From Mesorhizobium sp. SARCC-RB16n (GTDB lineage Bacteria > Pseudomonadota > Alphaproteobacteria > Rhizobiales > Rhizobiaceae): DNA of 64,000 nt. This document shows positions 34,898 through 43,347 of this stretch, piece by piece. Under the pieces are notes generated by a model, which was given only the letters and a program-made list of their open reading frames with translations, made no database searches and had not been told where the DNA came from. The DNA lies in NCBI RefSeq assembly GCF_008520305.1, contig NZ_ML703253.1:237501-301500 (forward strand), in the 5' to 3' direction. Numbering within the stretch: the stretch's first letter is position 1; every line of letters starts with the position of its first letter. The position numbers were made by a program, and so were the translations under genes.

Positions 34898-36265
34898 ATG
34901 GAACTGCGCAAGAACTACTTCGCCGATGTGCGCAAGGACGACCTGCACGAGATCGGCCAGCCCCGGCCACGCTCGGATTCGCCCGGCCACGTCACCGGCA
35001 AGACAGCCTATTTCGCCGACCGAAATTTCCCCGGGATGCTGCACCTCAAGATGGTGCGCAGCCCGCACCACCATGCCCGCATCCGCTCGATCGACACCTC
35101 CGAGGCTGAGAAGCATCCGGGCGTGGTCAAGGTGCTGACGGCCAAGGACGTGCCGCACAATGTCTACACCATCCTGATCCTGATCCAGGTCGGACCGGAG
35201 GACGAGACGGTGCTCGCCGACGGCAAGGTGCGCTGGAAAGGCGAGGCCGTGGTGGCGGTGCTGGCCGAGACCGAACGCGCCGCCCAGGAAGCCGCCGCCA
35301 AGGTCAAGGTCGACTATGAGGTGCTGCCCGCCGTCTTCGACATGGAGGAAGCACTGAAGCCCGGCGCGCCCTTGGTCAACGAATATCACGGGCAGAACTA
35401 TTACCTCTATGACAGCGGAGAATGCCGCAAGGTGCGCTTCGGCGATGTCGAGGCGGGCTTTGCCGAGGCCGATCACGTGCTGGAGCAAAGCTACCAGTCC
35501 TCGCCCATCGAGCACGCGCCGACCGAGACCACAGGCTGCGTGGTGGTGCCCGAAGGCAATGACCGCTTCACCTGCTATACCAACACACAGGCGATGTTCT
35601 TCACCCTCGACAACACATCGATCATCCTGCAGATGCCGGGCTCGAAGCTGCATTTCGTCGGCGGCACCGTCGGCGGCGGTTTTGGCGGCAAGGTCGATGT
35701 CATCGTCGAGCCGATCGCCATCCTCGGCGCAAAATTAACCGGGCGACCGGTCTGTTTTATCTACAGCCGCGAGGAGGAGATGCAGATCTCCTCGCCTCGC
35801 GCGGCCGAAAAAGTCATCATCAAGGACGGCGTCATGAAGGACGGCCGCATCATCGCTCGGAAAGTCACCGGCTACACCGACGCCGGCGCCTACTCCCGCC
35901 ATTCGCCCTATGGCGCGCAGAAGGGCGCCGGGCATTATCCCGGCCCCTACACCATCCCCAATGTCTGGATCGACACCTACTGTGTCTACACCAATCGCAC
36001 GCCGTCGTCGGCCATGCGTGGCTTCGGCGTCACCATCGGCGACTTCGCGCTGGAGGTGCAGATGGACAAGCTGGCTCGGCTGATCGGCATGGACCCGCTC
36101 GAATTCCGCTTCATCAACGCCTATCGCGACGGCGACATGAAGGCGCATCGCCAGCCGACAGAGGGTGCGGCACTGATCGAATGCATGCAGGAAGCCTCGC
36201 GCGTCGCCAACTGGCCGGTGGCGGAAAAATACATGGCGATGTCCTCCTACAAGAACGGAGCTTGA
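34898..36265 (+). CDS. Molybdenum hydroxylase large subunit, N-terminal part
   Basis: First half of the Mo-cytosine-dinucleotide-binding subunit of a xanthine-dehydrogenase-family enzyme. Seen in 455 residues: N-terminal a/b hammerhead domain (HVTGKTAYFADRNFPGMLH), the glycine-rich cofactor loop GGGFGGK near 259-265 and the AMRGFG motif. The AMRGFG form, rather than AYxCSFR, argues against CO dehydrogenase. The protein stops at a TGA after the first cofactor-binding domain; the rest is encoded by the next gene, which starts one base later (TGAGATG). Both parts add up to about 788 residues, the usual length of an intact subunit. Confidence 0.9.
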   Translation: MELRKNYFADVRKDDLHEIGQPRPRSDSPGHVTGKTAYFADRNFPGMLHLKMVRSPHHHARIRSIDTSEAEKHPGVVKVLTAKDVPHNVYTILILIQVGPEDETVLADGKVRWKGEAVVAVLAETERAAQEAAAKVKVDYEVLPAVFDMEEALKPGAPLVNEYHGQNYYLYDSGECRKVRFGDVEAGFAEADHVLEQSYQSSPIEHAPTETTGCVVVPEGNDRFTCYTNTQAMFFTLDNTSIILQMPGSKLHFVGGTVGGGFGGKVDVIVEPIAILGAKLTGRPVCFIYSREEEMQISSPRAAEKVIIKDGVMKDGRIIARKVTGYTDAGAYSRHSPYGAQKGAGHYPGPYTIPNVWIDTYCVYTNRTPSSAMRGFGVTIGDFALEVQMDKLARLIGMDPLEFRFINAYRDGDMKAHRQPTEGAALIECMQEASRVANWPVAEKYMAMSSYKNGA

Positions 36266-36266
36266 G

Positions 36267-37268
36267 ATGGCGATCAGGCGCGGACGCGGCGTCGCCGCGA
36301 TCAACTATCCCACGGGCATGAACCTCGGCGGCGATCCGACACAGGCGCTGGTGCATTCGACCCCGACCGGCAATTTCATGGTCACGCTGTCATCGGTCGA
36401 TCTCGGCCAGGGCATGAAGCAGATCATGGCGCAGATCTGCGCCGAGACGATTGGCGTGCCGACCGATCGCGTCGTCGTCGACACCGCCGACACCGACACC
36501 GGCCCGCACTGCATGGGCACCTTCGCCTCGCGCGGCACCCACCGCGCCGGCAACGCCGTCATCCAGGCCGCCAAGGAAGCCCGCCAGGTGATGCTGGAAG
36601 TGGCCGCCGAAGAGCTCGAGGTGAATGCCTCGGACCTCGAAACCGATGGCCAGGGCAACATATTGGTCAAGGGCGCGCCGCAAAAGTCGATCTCGATCTT
36701 CGATGTCGCGCTGTCGGCGCATTTCAAGCGCGGCCGCTCGATCTCCGGCCGCGGCATGTTTTTGATCCCCCGCTCCCACCCGGAGAAGGAAACCGGCGCG
36801 ATGAAGCCGTCGACCTGCTACGCGCATGCCTGCACGGTCGCGGAAGTCGAGGTCGACGACGAGACCGGCGAGGTGACCGTGCTGACTGTGAAGAACGTCT
36901 TCGAGATCGGCCGCGCGCTGAACCCGAAAATGGTCGAGCAGCAACTGGTCGGCGGCTCGTGGATGGGCATCAGCCATGCGCTCTACGAGACGACCGAGCC
37001 CTATTATCCCAACCGTGACCATGGCGGCACCGACTTCAACCAGTATCTGATGCCCGGCCCAGGCGACCTCGCCGAGACCGAAATCATCGTGCTGGAGCGG
37101 CCGTCGGCCGACGGACCGTATGGCGCCAAGGGGCCGGGCGAAATGTGCGCCAACCCGCAAATACCAGCGGTCGCCAATGCCGTCTTCGACGCCGTCGGCG
37201 TGCGCATCGACACGCTACCGATCACGCCCGAGCGCATTCTGCGCGCGCTGAAAGCGCAAGCGAACTGA
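36267..37268 (+). CDS. Molybdenum hydroxylase large subunit, C-terminal part
   Basis: Second half of the split large subunit, 333 residues. Contains LGQGMKQIMAQICAE, TFASRGTHRAGNAV for the cofactor and the catalytic glutamate in GPGEMC (Glu 292). GGAG sits ten bases upstream of its ATG inside the end of the preceding gene, so it can be translated by reinitiation. Neither half shows other stops or frame breaks, and codon use looks normal, so a working two-chain subunit is more likely than a decayed gene. Followed 8 bp later by moxR. Confidence 0.9.
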   Translation: MAIRRGRGVAAINYPTGMNLGGDPTQALVHSTPTGNFMVTLSSVDLGQGMKQIMAQICAETIGVPTDRVVVDTADTDTGPHCMGTFASRGTHRAGNAVIQAAKEARQVMLEVAAEELEVNASDLETDGQGNILVKGAPQKSISIFDVALSAHFKRGRSISGRGMFLIPRSHPEKETGAMKPSTCYAHACTVAEVEVDDETGEVTVLTVKNVFEIGRALNPKMVEQQLVGGSWMGISHALYETTEPYYPNRDHGGTDFNQYLMPGPGDLAETEIIVLERPSADGPYGAKGPGEMCANPQIPAVANAVFDAVGVRIDTLPITPERILRALKAQAN

Positions 37269-37276
37269 GTGCCGAA

Positions 37277-38158
37277 ATGCCCGAGGTGAACACCGAGACT
37301 GTCGCGACCTCGCCGGAGGCGGTGGCACAGCATCTCGCCGCCTCGCGCTATCTCGCCGATGACAGCCTGGCCACCGCCATCTTTCTTGCCATCCGGCTCG
37401 GCAAGCCGCTGCTGCTCGAAGGCGCGCCAGGCGTCGGCAAGACCGAGGCGGCCAAGGCGGTCGCAGAGCTGCTCGGCCGCGATCTGGTGAGGTTGCAATG
37501 CTACGAAGGCATCGACGCCGCGCATGCGCTCTACGAATGGAACTATCAGCGCCAACTGCTCGCCATCCGCCATGCCGGCGAGCACGAGATCGATATCTAT
37601 GACGACCGTTTCCTGATCGCCCGGCCGCTGCTGCAGGTGCTGAAGGCGCCGCAGCAACGCGTGCTGTTGGTCGATGAGATCGACCGCTCGGACCATGAAT
37701 TCGAAGCGCTGCTGCTGGAATTCCTCTCCGACTTCCAGATCAGCATTCCCGAGCGCGGCACCATCCGTGCCGAGGCACAGCCAATCGTCATTCTGACCTC
37801 CAACCGCACCCGCGAACTTGCCGAGGCGCTGCGCCGCCGCTGCGTCTATCACTGGATCGGCTATCCCGACGCCGAACGAGAAGCCGCTATCATCATGCTG
37901 CGCGCAGGCGACGTCGCGCAGGCCACCGCACGCGCCGTGGCGGCGGCCGTGCAGAGCATTCGTGCCCGGCCACTGGCCAAGCCGCCCGGCATCGCCGAAG
38001 CCGTCGAATGGGCCAATGCGGCAACCATTCTGGAAAAAGGCGGCAGCCCGTGGCCGGAAGCCTTCCGCCGCGCCATCGGGGTGCTGATCAAGGACGAGGA
38101 AGACCTCTCCTACATCGCGCCGGAACTCGGCCGCATCGTCGAGGAGGCGCTGGCGTGA
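37277..38158 (+). CDS. MoxR-family AAA+ ATPase (CoxD-like)
   Basis: AAA+ chaperone-type ATPase of 293 residues: Walker A GAPGVGKTE (49-57), Walker B VLLVDEIDRSD, sensor 1 ILTSNRTREL and an arginine-rich sensor region AEALRRRC. CoxD-type MoxR proteins work with VWA proteins to mature the metal centre of Mo hydroxylases. Placement between the large subunit and a VWA gene supports that role. ATG 37277 lies 8 bp after the large-subunit stop. Confidence 0.9.
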   Translation: MPEVNTETVATSPEAVAQHLAASRYLADDSLATAIFLAIRLGKPLLLEGAPGVGKTEAAKAVAELLGRDLVRLQCYEGIDAAHALYEWNYQRQLLAIRHAGEHEIDIYDDRFLIARPLLQVLKAPQQRVLLVDEIDRSDHEFEALLLEFLSDFQISIPERGTIRAEAQPIVILTSNRTRELAEALRRRCVYHWIGYPDAEREAAIIMLRAGDVAQATARAVAAAVQSIRARPLAKPPGIAEAVEWANAATILEKGGSPWPEAFRRAIGVLIKDEEDLSYIAPELGRIVEEALA

Positions 38159-38176
38159 GCCGCGACCTCGACAATC

Positions 38177-38233
38177 CCTTCTCCCCGTTCACGGGGAGAA
38201 GGTGCCCCGAAGGGGCGGATGAGGGGCGGCGCC
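38177..38233. repeat. Half copy of the MITE-like palindromic repeat
   Basis: Contains CTCCCCGT-TC-ACGGGGAG and the tail GGATGAGGGGCGGCGCC, matching the right half of the elements at 5528-5704 and 50866-50993. It lies between the moxR stop and the probable start of the VWA gene, or inside the VWA reading frame if translation begins at GTG 38155. Confidence 0.7.
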
Positions 38234-38250
38234 AACGGAGAGAGAATAGC

Positions 38251-39369
38251 TTGCCCCATGCCGCCGCACCCCTTCTCGGCTTCGGCCGGCTGCTGCGCCG
38301 CTACGGCTTTGCCATCGCCCCCGAACAAGTCTCCAGCTTCATGCAGGCGGCAACCTTGCTTGGGCCCCGCTCGATGGCCGATATCCGCGAAGCAGCGCTC
38401 GCCACGCTGGCGCCGCCGCCGGATCGCCGCGACGAATTCGAGGTGCATTTCCAGAGCCATTTCTACGGCAACACGTCAGCCGTGGTCGAAGGCGACGCCG
38501 GCGAAGAAACTCGTATCAACGATGATGGCGGCGCCGACGACGAGCGGATCGAGGCCGAGCAGCGACAGGAAGGCGGTGAGCTTTCCTCGGCGCTGGAGCA
38601 GTTGAGCAGCCGCGACTTCCAGCGCGACGACGACAGGCTGACCGCCTTTCGCCGCCGATTGTCGAGCGCCTTGCCGGCCCGCCGCTCCTTCCGCACGGTG
38701 CGCACCCCTTCGCGCGGCAAGCTCGACCTGCGCCGCTCGCTCAGGGAAATCGTCAGTGCCGACGGCGATGTCCCCTCGCCGCTGCTGCGCCGCCGCCAGA
38801 CCGTGCCGCGCAAGCTGCTGATCCTGATCGACGTATCGGGGTCGATGAAACTCCACACGGCTGACTACCTCAAGCTGGCGCATGCAGTCGTGCAAGGCGC
38901 GGACCGGGCAGAGATATTCACCTTCGGCACGCGTCTGACCCGGATCACCACGGCGTTGCACGTCCGCGGCCGCGAGCAGGCGCTGGCGCGCGCGGCCGCC
39001 CAAGTCGATGACTGGGACGGCGGCACCCGCATGGGACCGACGCTGCTTGCCTTCCTCTCCGTGCCGCGCTTCTCATCTTTTGCGCGTGGCGCGGCAGTGA
39101 TCATCCTCTCCGACGCGCTGGAGCGCGGCGACCATGCCGAGATGGAGACGGCTATCCGCCGGCTGAGCGCCCGCGCCTTTAGGCTGTCGCTGGCAACCCC
39201 TTTGGCCGGCGACCCGCGCTTCCAGCCGGCAACGACGGCACTGCGCGCCATCCTGCCAGTGCTTGACGATCTGGTCGACGGCTCGTCGGTGAACAGCCTC
39301 ACCGATTTCATCCTGTCGCTCGCCCACCCTGCCCCGCGAGCGGTGACAATCTGGAAAAGGGTATCGTGA
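38251..39369 (+). CDS. VWA domain-containing protein (CoxE-like)
   Basis: Partner of the MoxR ATPase in metal-centre maturation. C-terminal von Willebrand A domain with a complete MIDAS: DVSGSM (194-199 here), Thr in GGTRMG and Asp in LSDALERGD. N-terminal helical region GRLLRRYGFAIAPEQV as in CoxE. Start is ambiguous. GTG 38155 overlaps the moxR stop (GTGA) but would translate the palindromic repeat (NPFSPFTGRRCPEG). TTG 38251 lies behind GGAGAGAG at 38237-38244 and begins at the conserved helix. I prefer TTG 38251; the longer form remains possible. Its TGA overlaps the next ATG. Confidence 0.85.
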   Translation: MPHAAAPLLGFGRLLRRYGFAIAPEQVSSFMQAATLLGPRSMADIREAALATLAPPPDRRDEFEVHFQSHFYGNTSAVVEGDAGEETRINDDGGADDERIEAEQRQEGGELSSALEQLSSRDFQRDDDRLTAFRRRLSSALPARRSFRTVRTPSRGKLDLRRSLREIVSADGDVPSPLLRRRQTVPRKLLILIDVSGSMKLHTADYLKLAHAVVQGADRAEIFTFGTRLTRITTALHVRGREQALARAAAQVDDWDGGTRMGPTLLAFLSVPRFSSFARGAAVIILSDALERGDHAEMETAIRRLSARAFRLSLATPLAGDPRFQPATTALRAILPVLDDLVDGSSVNSLTDFILSLAHPAPRAVTIWKRVS

Positions 39370-40256
39370 TGCAGAAAGCCATCGACGCGCATTTCCACAT
39401 CTGGCGCCAGCAGGACCAGCCCTGGCTGGTCGGCCCAATGGTGCCGCGCATCTTCGGCCCTTACGAGCCGATCCGCCGCGACTATCCGATCGAGGAGTTT
39501 CTCGCCGACCAGCAAGGTTCGGGCGTCGAGAAGGCTGTCTACGTCCAGACCAACTGGGCGAAAGAGGATTTCGAAAAGGAAGTCGCCTTCCTGCAGAAAA
39601 CGGCTGACGAGACCGGCTGGCCGCACGCCATCGTCGGCTACACCGACATGACGGTGGACGATGCCAGACCCCAGATCGACCGCTTGAAAAAATATCCGCT
39701 GCTGCGCGGCGTGCGCATGCAACTGCATTGGCACGAGACGCCGGCCTTCCGGTTCGCCACTGGCCCCGATCAGGTCATCGACCCGAAAGTACGCGCCAAT
39801 GTGGCGCGGCTGAAGGACTATGGCCTGTCCTTCGACCTGCAGCTCTTCCCTGCCCAGATGAAGGACGGATTGACGCTGGTCGGGGAAAATCCCGAAATCA
39901 ATTTCATTCTCACCCATGCCGGCATGCTGACCGGCATGGATCAGGAAACCACCGAAGCCTGGAAGGCTGGCCTGCGCACGCTGTCGGCAGCGCCGAATTT
40001 CTACGCCAAGCTGTCCGGCCTCGGCACCTTCGTCCATCGCAACGACCCGGCACTGATCGTCTATATCGTCGACAACGCGATCGAAATATTGGGCGCGGAT
40101 CGCCTGATGTTCGGCTCAAACTTCCCGATCGAGAAGTTGTGGACCAGCCACGCCGAACTGATCAGGGCGCACCGGGATGCGGTGGCGAAGCACGGTCCAG
40201 TTGCCGAGGCGGATATCTTCTGGAATTCGGCGGAGAAGATCTATCGACCAGCTTGA
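39369..40256 (+). CDS. Amidohydrolase 2 family metal-dependent hydrolase (lactonase-like, COG3618 type)
   Basis: TIM-barrel hydrolase of 295 residues. Seen: N-terminal HxH metal motif (H8, H10 in IDAHFHIW), VQTNWAKEDFEKE, the LTHAGM segment with the third His and the late FGSNFPIEKLW, where the Asp of classical amidohydrolases is replaced by Asn. Relatives include L-fuconolactonase and 2-pyrone-4,6-dicarboxylate lactonase. ATG 39369 shares a base with the VWA stop codon, so it belongs to the hydroxylase operon and likely hydrolyses the product of that enzyme; a lactone is a reasonable guess. Confidence 0.87.
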   Translation: MQKAIDAHFHIWRQQDQPWLVGPMVPRIFGPYEPIRRDYPIEEFLADQQGSGVEKAVYVQTNWAKEDFEKEVAFLQKTADETGWPHAIVGYTDMTVDDARPQIDRLKKYPLLRGVRMQLHWHETPAFRFATGPDQVIDPKVRANVARLKDYGLSFDLQLFPAQMKDGLTLVGENPEINFILTHAGMLTGMDQETTEAWKAGLRTLSAAPNFYAKLSGLGTFVHRNDPALIVYIVDNAIEILGADRLMFGSNFPIEKLWTSHAELIRAHRDAVAKHGPVAEADIFWNSAEKIYRPA

Positions 40257-40266
40257 CCGCCCGGCG

Positions 40267-40289
40267 TCGCCGCGCCACTGGCGCGGCGA
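40267..40289. terminator. Hairpin between convergent operons
   Basis: Perfect 10-bp stem TCGCCGCGCC/GGCGCGGCGA with a 3-base loop, between the amidohydrolase stop and the stop of the minus-strand binding-protein gene. No T-run; bidirectional termination is inferred from position. Confidence 0.5.
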
Positions 40290-40304
40290 TGCTCCGGCAG
40301 GCCC

Positions 40305-41570
40305 TTACTGCGTCGGCAGCATGCCTTCGACGTCGTTTGCCGCATCAGCGAGCGCTTCCTTCGGCTGTGCCGACTGGTCGACGATCCGCGACAGATTGTC
40401 GACGATGGTCTGCGTCACCTTCACACCGTTGGTGCCGGGGAAGGCATACCACGGAATCATCCGCGGCATCTGGCTGAGGCCGGCCTGGAACAGCGGATTC
40501 TTCTTGTAGAAATCGCCAAGATATTCCGGCGATTTCGCCGCGAGCTCATTGTTGGGGACATAGCCCGTGCCGGGCACTACGACCGACGCGCCATAAGGGC
40601 CAGCCGCGAATTTCGCGAACTTCCAGGCGGCGTCCTGCTTGGCGGCATCCTTGGTCAGGATGACCACGGCATTGCCGCCGGTCGGCAGATGGCCGTTGAT
40701 CGGATCGATCAGCGGGATCTTGGCCGTGCGCAAAGTGAACTTGTCGCCGACATTCTTGATCGTGTTGACCAAGGCGCCGGTGGTCTGGAATTCGAAGCCG
40801 ACCTTGCCGGCCGCGAAAGCCTGCTCGCCAGCCGGCTTGGTGAAGACCGGCATGCCGCCCTCCTTCACCATCCGCTGCAGGATCTCGACCGCCTTCTCGC
40901 CTTCTGGCCCGTTGAACGCGACCTTGCTTTCGTCCTCGTTCAGCATCTTGCCGCCGGCGCCGAACAGAAGCGCCGAGAACATCCAGTCGTCGCCCTGCCA
41001 GCGGAAGTCGATGCCGTCGACGCCGTTGCCGAGCGCCTTGATCTTGCCGCCGAGCGCGATGACCTCGTCCCAGGTCTTGGGCGGATTGTCCGGGTCGCCG
41101 CCGGCGGCCTTCACCAGGTCGGCATTATAATACATGATCGGGTTCGAGGTGGCGAAGGCCAGCCCAACCTGCTTGCCGTTGACCTGCGCCAGCTTCAGGA
41201 TTGTGTCGGAGAAGCCGAGCTCCGCCATGTTGCCTTCCTTCTTGACCAGCGGGCCAAGATCGACGGCAACGTCGCGCTCGTTGAGCATGCGCAGACGGTT
41301 GAGACCGATGAAGGTGATGTCGGGCATTTCGTCGGTGCCGGCTTGGCGAAGGATGGTCTGGATGCCTTCCTCGTAGGTGGCGGACGGGCTGGCGAACTGT
41401 ATCTTGATATCGGGATTTTCTTCCATGAACTTCTTCGAGATCGTGTCCATCACGTTCTTGAAGAAGCCGGGCATCGGATAATGGACCGTCAGCGTCGTGT
41501 CGGCATAGGCCGGAAGGGCGAAGGTCAGCGAGACCGCCGCCGCTGCAAGAATCCTGGGAAGTTGCTTCAT
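40305..41570 (-). CDS. Extracellular solute-binding protein, family 1 (Ugp/Mal class)
   Basis: Periplasmic receptor of 421 residues. Signal peptide over about residues 1-23 (cleavage after AYA), then LTVHYPMPGFFKNVMDTISKKF, TFIGLNRLRML and the family signature IPLIDPINGHLPTGGNAVVILTKDA. Resembles UgpB-type receptors for glycerol phosphates or glycosides. ATG 41570 is preceded by CAGGAGC; a much longer frame upstream is only the shadow of the permease gene. It is the last gene of its operon, 26 bp after the permease, an unusual place for the receptor. Confidence 0.9.
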   Translation of the reverse strand: MKQLPRILAAAAVSLTFALPAYADTTLTVHYPMPGFFKNVMDTISKKFMEENPDIKIQFASPSATYEEGIQTILRQAGTDEMPDITFIGLNRLRMLNERDVAVDLGPLVKKEGNMAELGFSDTILKLAQVNGKQVGLAFATSNPIMYYNADLVKAAGGDPDNPPKTWDEVIALGGKIKALGNGVDGIDFRWQGDDWMFSALLFGAGGKMLNEDESKVAFNGPEGEKAVEILQRMVKEGGMPVFTKPAGEQAFAAGKVGFEFQTTGALVNTIKNVGDKFTLRTAKIPLIDPINGHLPTGGNAVVILTKDAAKQDAAWKFAKFAAGPYGASVVVPGTGYVPNNELAAKSPEYLGDFYKKNPLFQAGLSQMPRMIPWYAFPGTNGVKVTQTIVDNLSRIVDQSAQPKEALADAANDVEGMLPTQ

Positions 41571-41596
41571 TTGCTCGTGCTCCTGGTTCGACCCGG

Positions 41597-42427
41597 TCAG
41601 CCTTTCAGACCGGTCATGGTGATGCCTTCGACGAAGCGCTTCTGTGCGAACAGGAAGGCGACGACGAGTGGAAGGGTGATGATCAGCGTGGCGGCCATGA
41701 GCGCGCCGTAGTCGTCGCCCGCCTCGGCGGCGCGGAAATACATCAGGCCGAGCGGCGGCGTGGCGTAGGCCTGCTTGCTGACGACGATCAGCGGCCAATA
41801 GAGATCGTTCCAGTGGGCGACCACTGAGAAGATCGCGAAGGCGGTTACCGCCGGCCAGGCGTTGGGAACGATGACGCGGGCCACGATGCCGAGCTCGGAC
41901 ATGCCATCGAGCCGCGCCGCGTGGATGAGATCGTCGGGCATGGCGCGGAAGAACTGCAGGAACATGAAGATCGCGAACACCGAAATGGTGAAAGGCGCCA
42001 CCAGCGAGGTATAGCTGTTCAACAGCGACATCCTGTCGAAGGCGACATAGAGCGGCAGCGCCGTCGCGTGGATCGGCACCAGCAGGCCGAGCATGACCAG
42101 CACCATCATCAGCCGGGCGGCGCGGAACTTCAGCTTGGCCATGGCGTAGGCGCAAGGAATGGCAACCAGCACCTGGAAGAAGAAGATCATGCCGCACACA
42201 AGGACGCCGTTCCACAGCAGTGTTGCCATCGGCACCTTGCTTAGCGCCTTGGCGAAATTCTCGGCGAAGTAGAAATGCTCGGGGATGAGCGACAGTGACG
42301 AGGTGAAGATGTCGCTCTGCGTCTTGCCAGCGGTCGAGATCATGAAAATGTAGGGCGCAAGGATCATCAGCGCGCCGAGCGAAAGCAGCGCGAAGCGGAT
42401 GATGCGGCCGGCCGGGATGCTGGTCAT
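41597..42427 (-). CDS. Carbohydrate ABC transporter permease (MalG/UgpE class)
   Basis: Six-span permease of 276 residues with the EAA loop DLIHAARLDGMSELGIVARVIVPNAWP near residue 175. ATG overlaps the stop of the MalF-like permease by four bases. Forms the channel with that protein. Confidence 0.92.
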   Translation of the reverse strand: MTSIPAGRIIRFALLSLGALMILAPYIFMISTAGKTQSDIFTSSLSLIPEHFYFAENFAKALSKVPMATLLWNGVLVCGMIFFFQVLVAIPCAYAMAKLKFRAARLMMVLVMLGLLVPIHATALPLYVAFDRMSLLNSYTSLVAPFTISVFAIFMFLQFFRAMPDDLIHAARLDGMSELGIVARVIVPNAWPAVTAFAIFSVVAHWNDLYWPLIVVSKQAYATPPLGLMYFRAAEAGDDYGALMAATLIITLPLVVAFLFAQKRFVEGITMTGLKG

Positions 42428-43347
42428 GTGTAGTGCACCCGCCGGTCCAGCACGCGGTATTGGAGAAGCATCAGGACGACGAGGATCGCCAAGAAGACCA
42501 CCGTCATCGCCGAGGCATAGCCGACGCGCAGGTAGACGAACCCTTCCTGGTAGATGGTGAATAGCAGCACTTCAGAGGCCTTGTTAGGCCCGCCATCGGT
42601 CAGCATCTTCACCGTCTCGAAAACCTTCACCGCATTGGTGATGCTGATGGTGACGACGAACAGCGTCGTCGGCCCGAGCATCGGCCAGGTGACCAGGAAG
42701 AACCGGTCGAGCGCCGATTTCGCGCCGTCGACGTGAGCAGCGGCGTAGAGTTCACGCGGGATAGCCGTCAGGCCCGCCAGGAACAGCACCATGTTGAACC
42801 CCACCGACTGCCAGATGCCGATGATCGACAGGCTGTAGAGCACGGTGTTCGAGGCGCCGAGCCAGTTCGGGCCAGGAATGCCAACCAGCGCAAGCAGCGC
42901 GTTGAGTGGCCCGATCGTCGGATGGAAGAGATATTGCCAGACGGTCGCCATGGCGACGATCAGCGATGCCACCGGCAAGAAATAAACGGTACGGAAGAAA
43001 CCACGTGCGCGCGGTTCGCCTTCGATCAGCAAGGCGACGCCGAGGCCAAGCACGATCGAGACCGGAGCGACGATCGCCGTGTAGACCGACGTGTTCCACA
43101 GCGATCTGCGGAAGGTGCGGTCGGTCAGGAGATGCGCGTAGTTCTCGAAGCCGACCAGGCGGAATTTGCCATAGCCGAGCTCGAAATCGGTGAAGCCGAG
43201 AAAGATGACGGCAACCACGGGCAGCAGCACGAACAGCAGCAGTAGCACGATCGCCGGGGCCGCCAGCAGCCAGGCGATGCGGTCCTCGCTGCGCCGATGA
43301 AGGGCGGCGGCGCTCCGGACATTGCCCGCCACCGCGACGCTAGACAT
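42424..43347 (-). CDS. Carbohydrate ABC transporter permease (MalF/UgpA class)
   Basis: Six-span permease of 307 residues with the EAA loop ELYAAAHVDGAKSALDRFFLVTWPML near residue 205. ATG 43347 lies inside the end of the ATPase gene (8-bp overlap), starts shortly before the first membrane span and avoids a longer, poorly supported N-terminus. Confidence 0.92.
   Translation of the reverse strand: MSSVAVAGNVRSAAALHRRSEDRIAWLLAAPAIVLLLLFVLLPVVAVIFLGFTDFELGYGKFRLVGFENYAHLLTDRTFRRSLWNTSVYTAIVAPVSIVLGLGVALLIEGEPRARGFFRTVYFLPVASLIVAMATVWQYLFHPTIGPLNALLALVGIPGPNWLGASNTVLYSLSIIGIWQSVGFNMVLFLAGLTAIPRELYAAAHVDGAKSALDRFFLVTWPMLGPTTLFVVTISITNAVKVFETVKMLTDGGPNKASEVLLFTIYQEGFVYLRVGYASAMTVVFLAILVVLMLLQYRVLDRRVHYT

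Noticed and set aside
34898-37268. Large Mo subunit as a pseudogene with a nonsense mutation
   Set aside because: Both halves are intact, all cofactor and catalytic motifs are present and the second half has its own ribosome binding site.
33505-37268. Carbon monoxide dehydrogenase (CoxMSL)
   Set aside because: The Mo subunit has AMRGFG in place of the AYxCSFR motif of CO-oxidising enzymes; the accessory MoxR/VWA genes are not specific to CO dehydrogenase.
40305-42215. Apparent 636-codon binding protein
   Set aside because: The true protein starts at 41570 with a signal peptide; the upstream part is a shadow of the permease gene.
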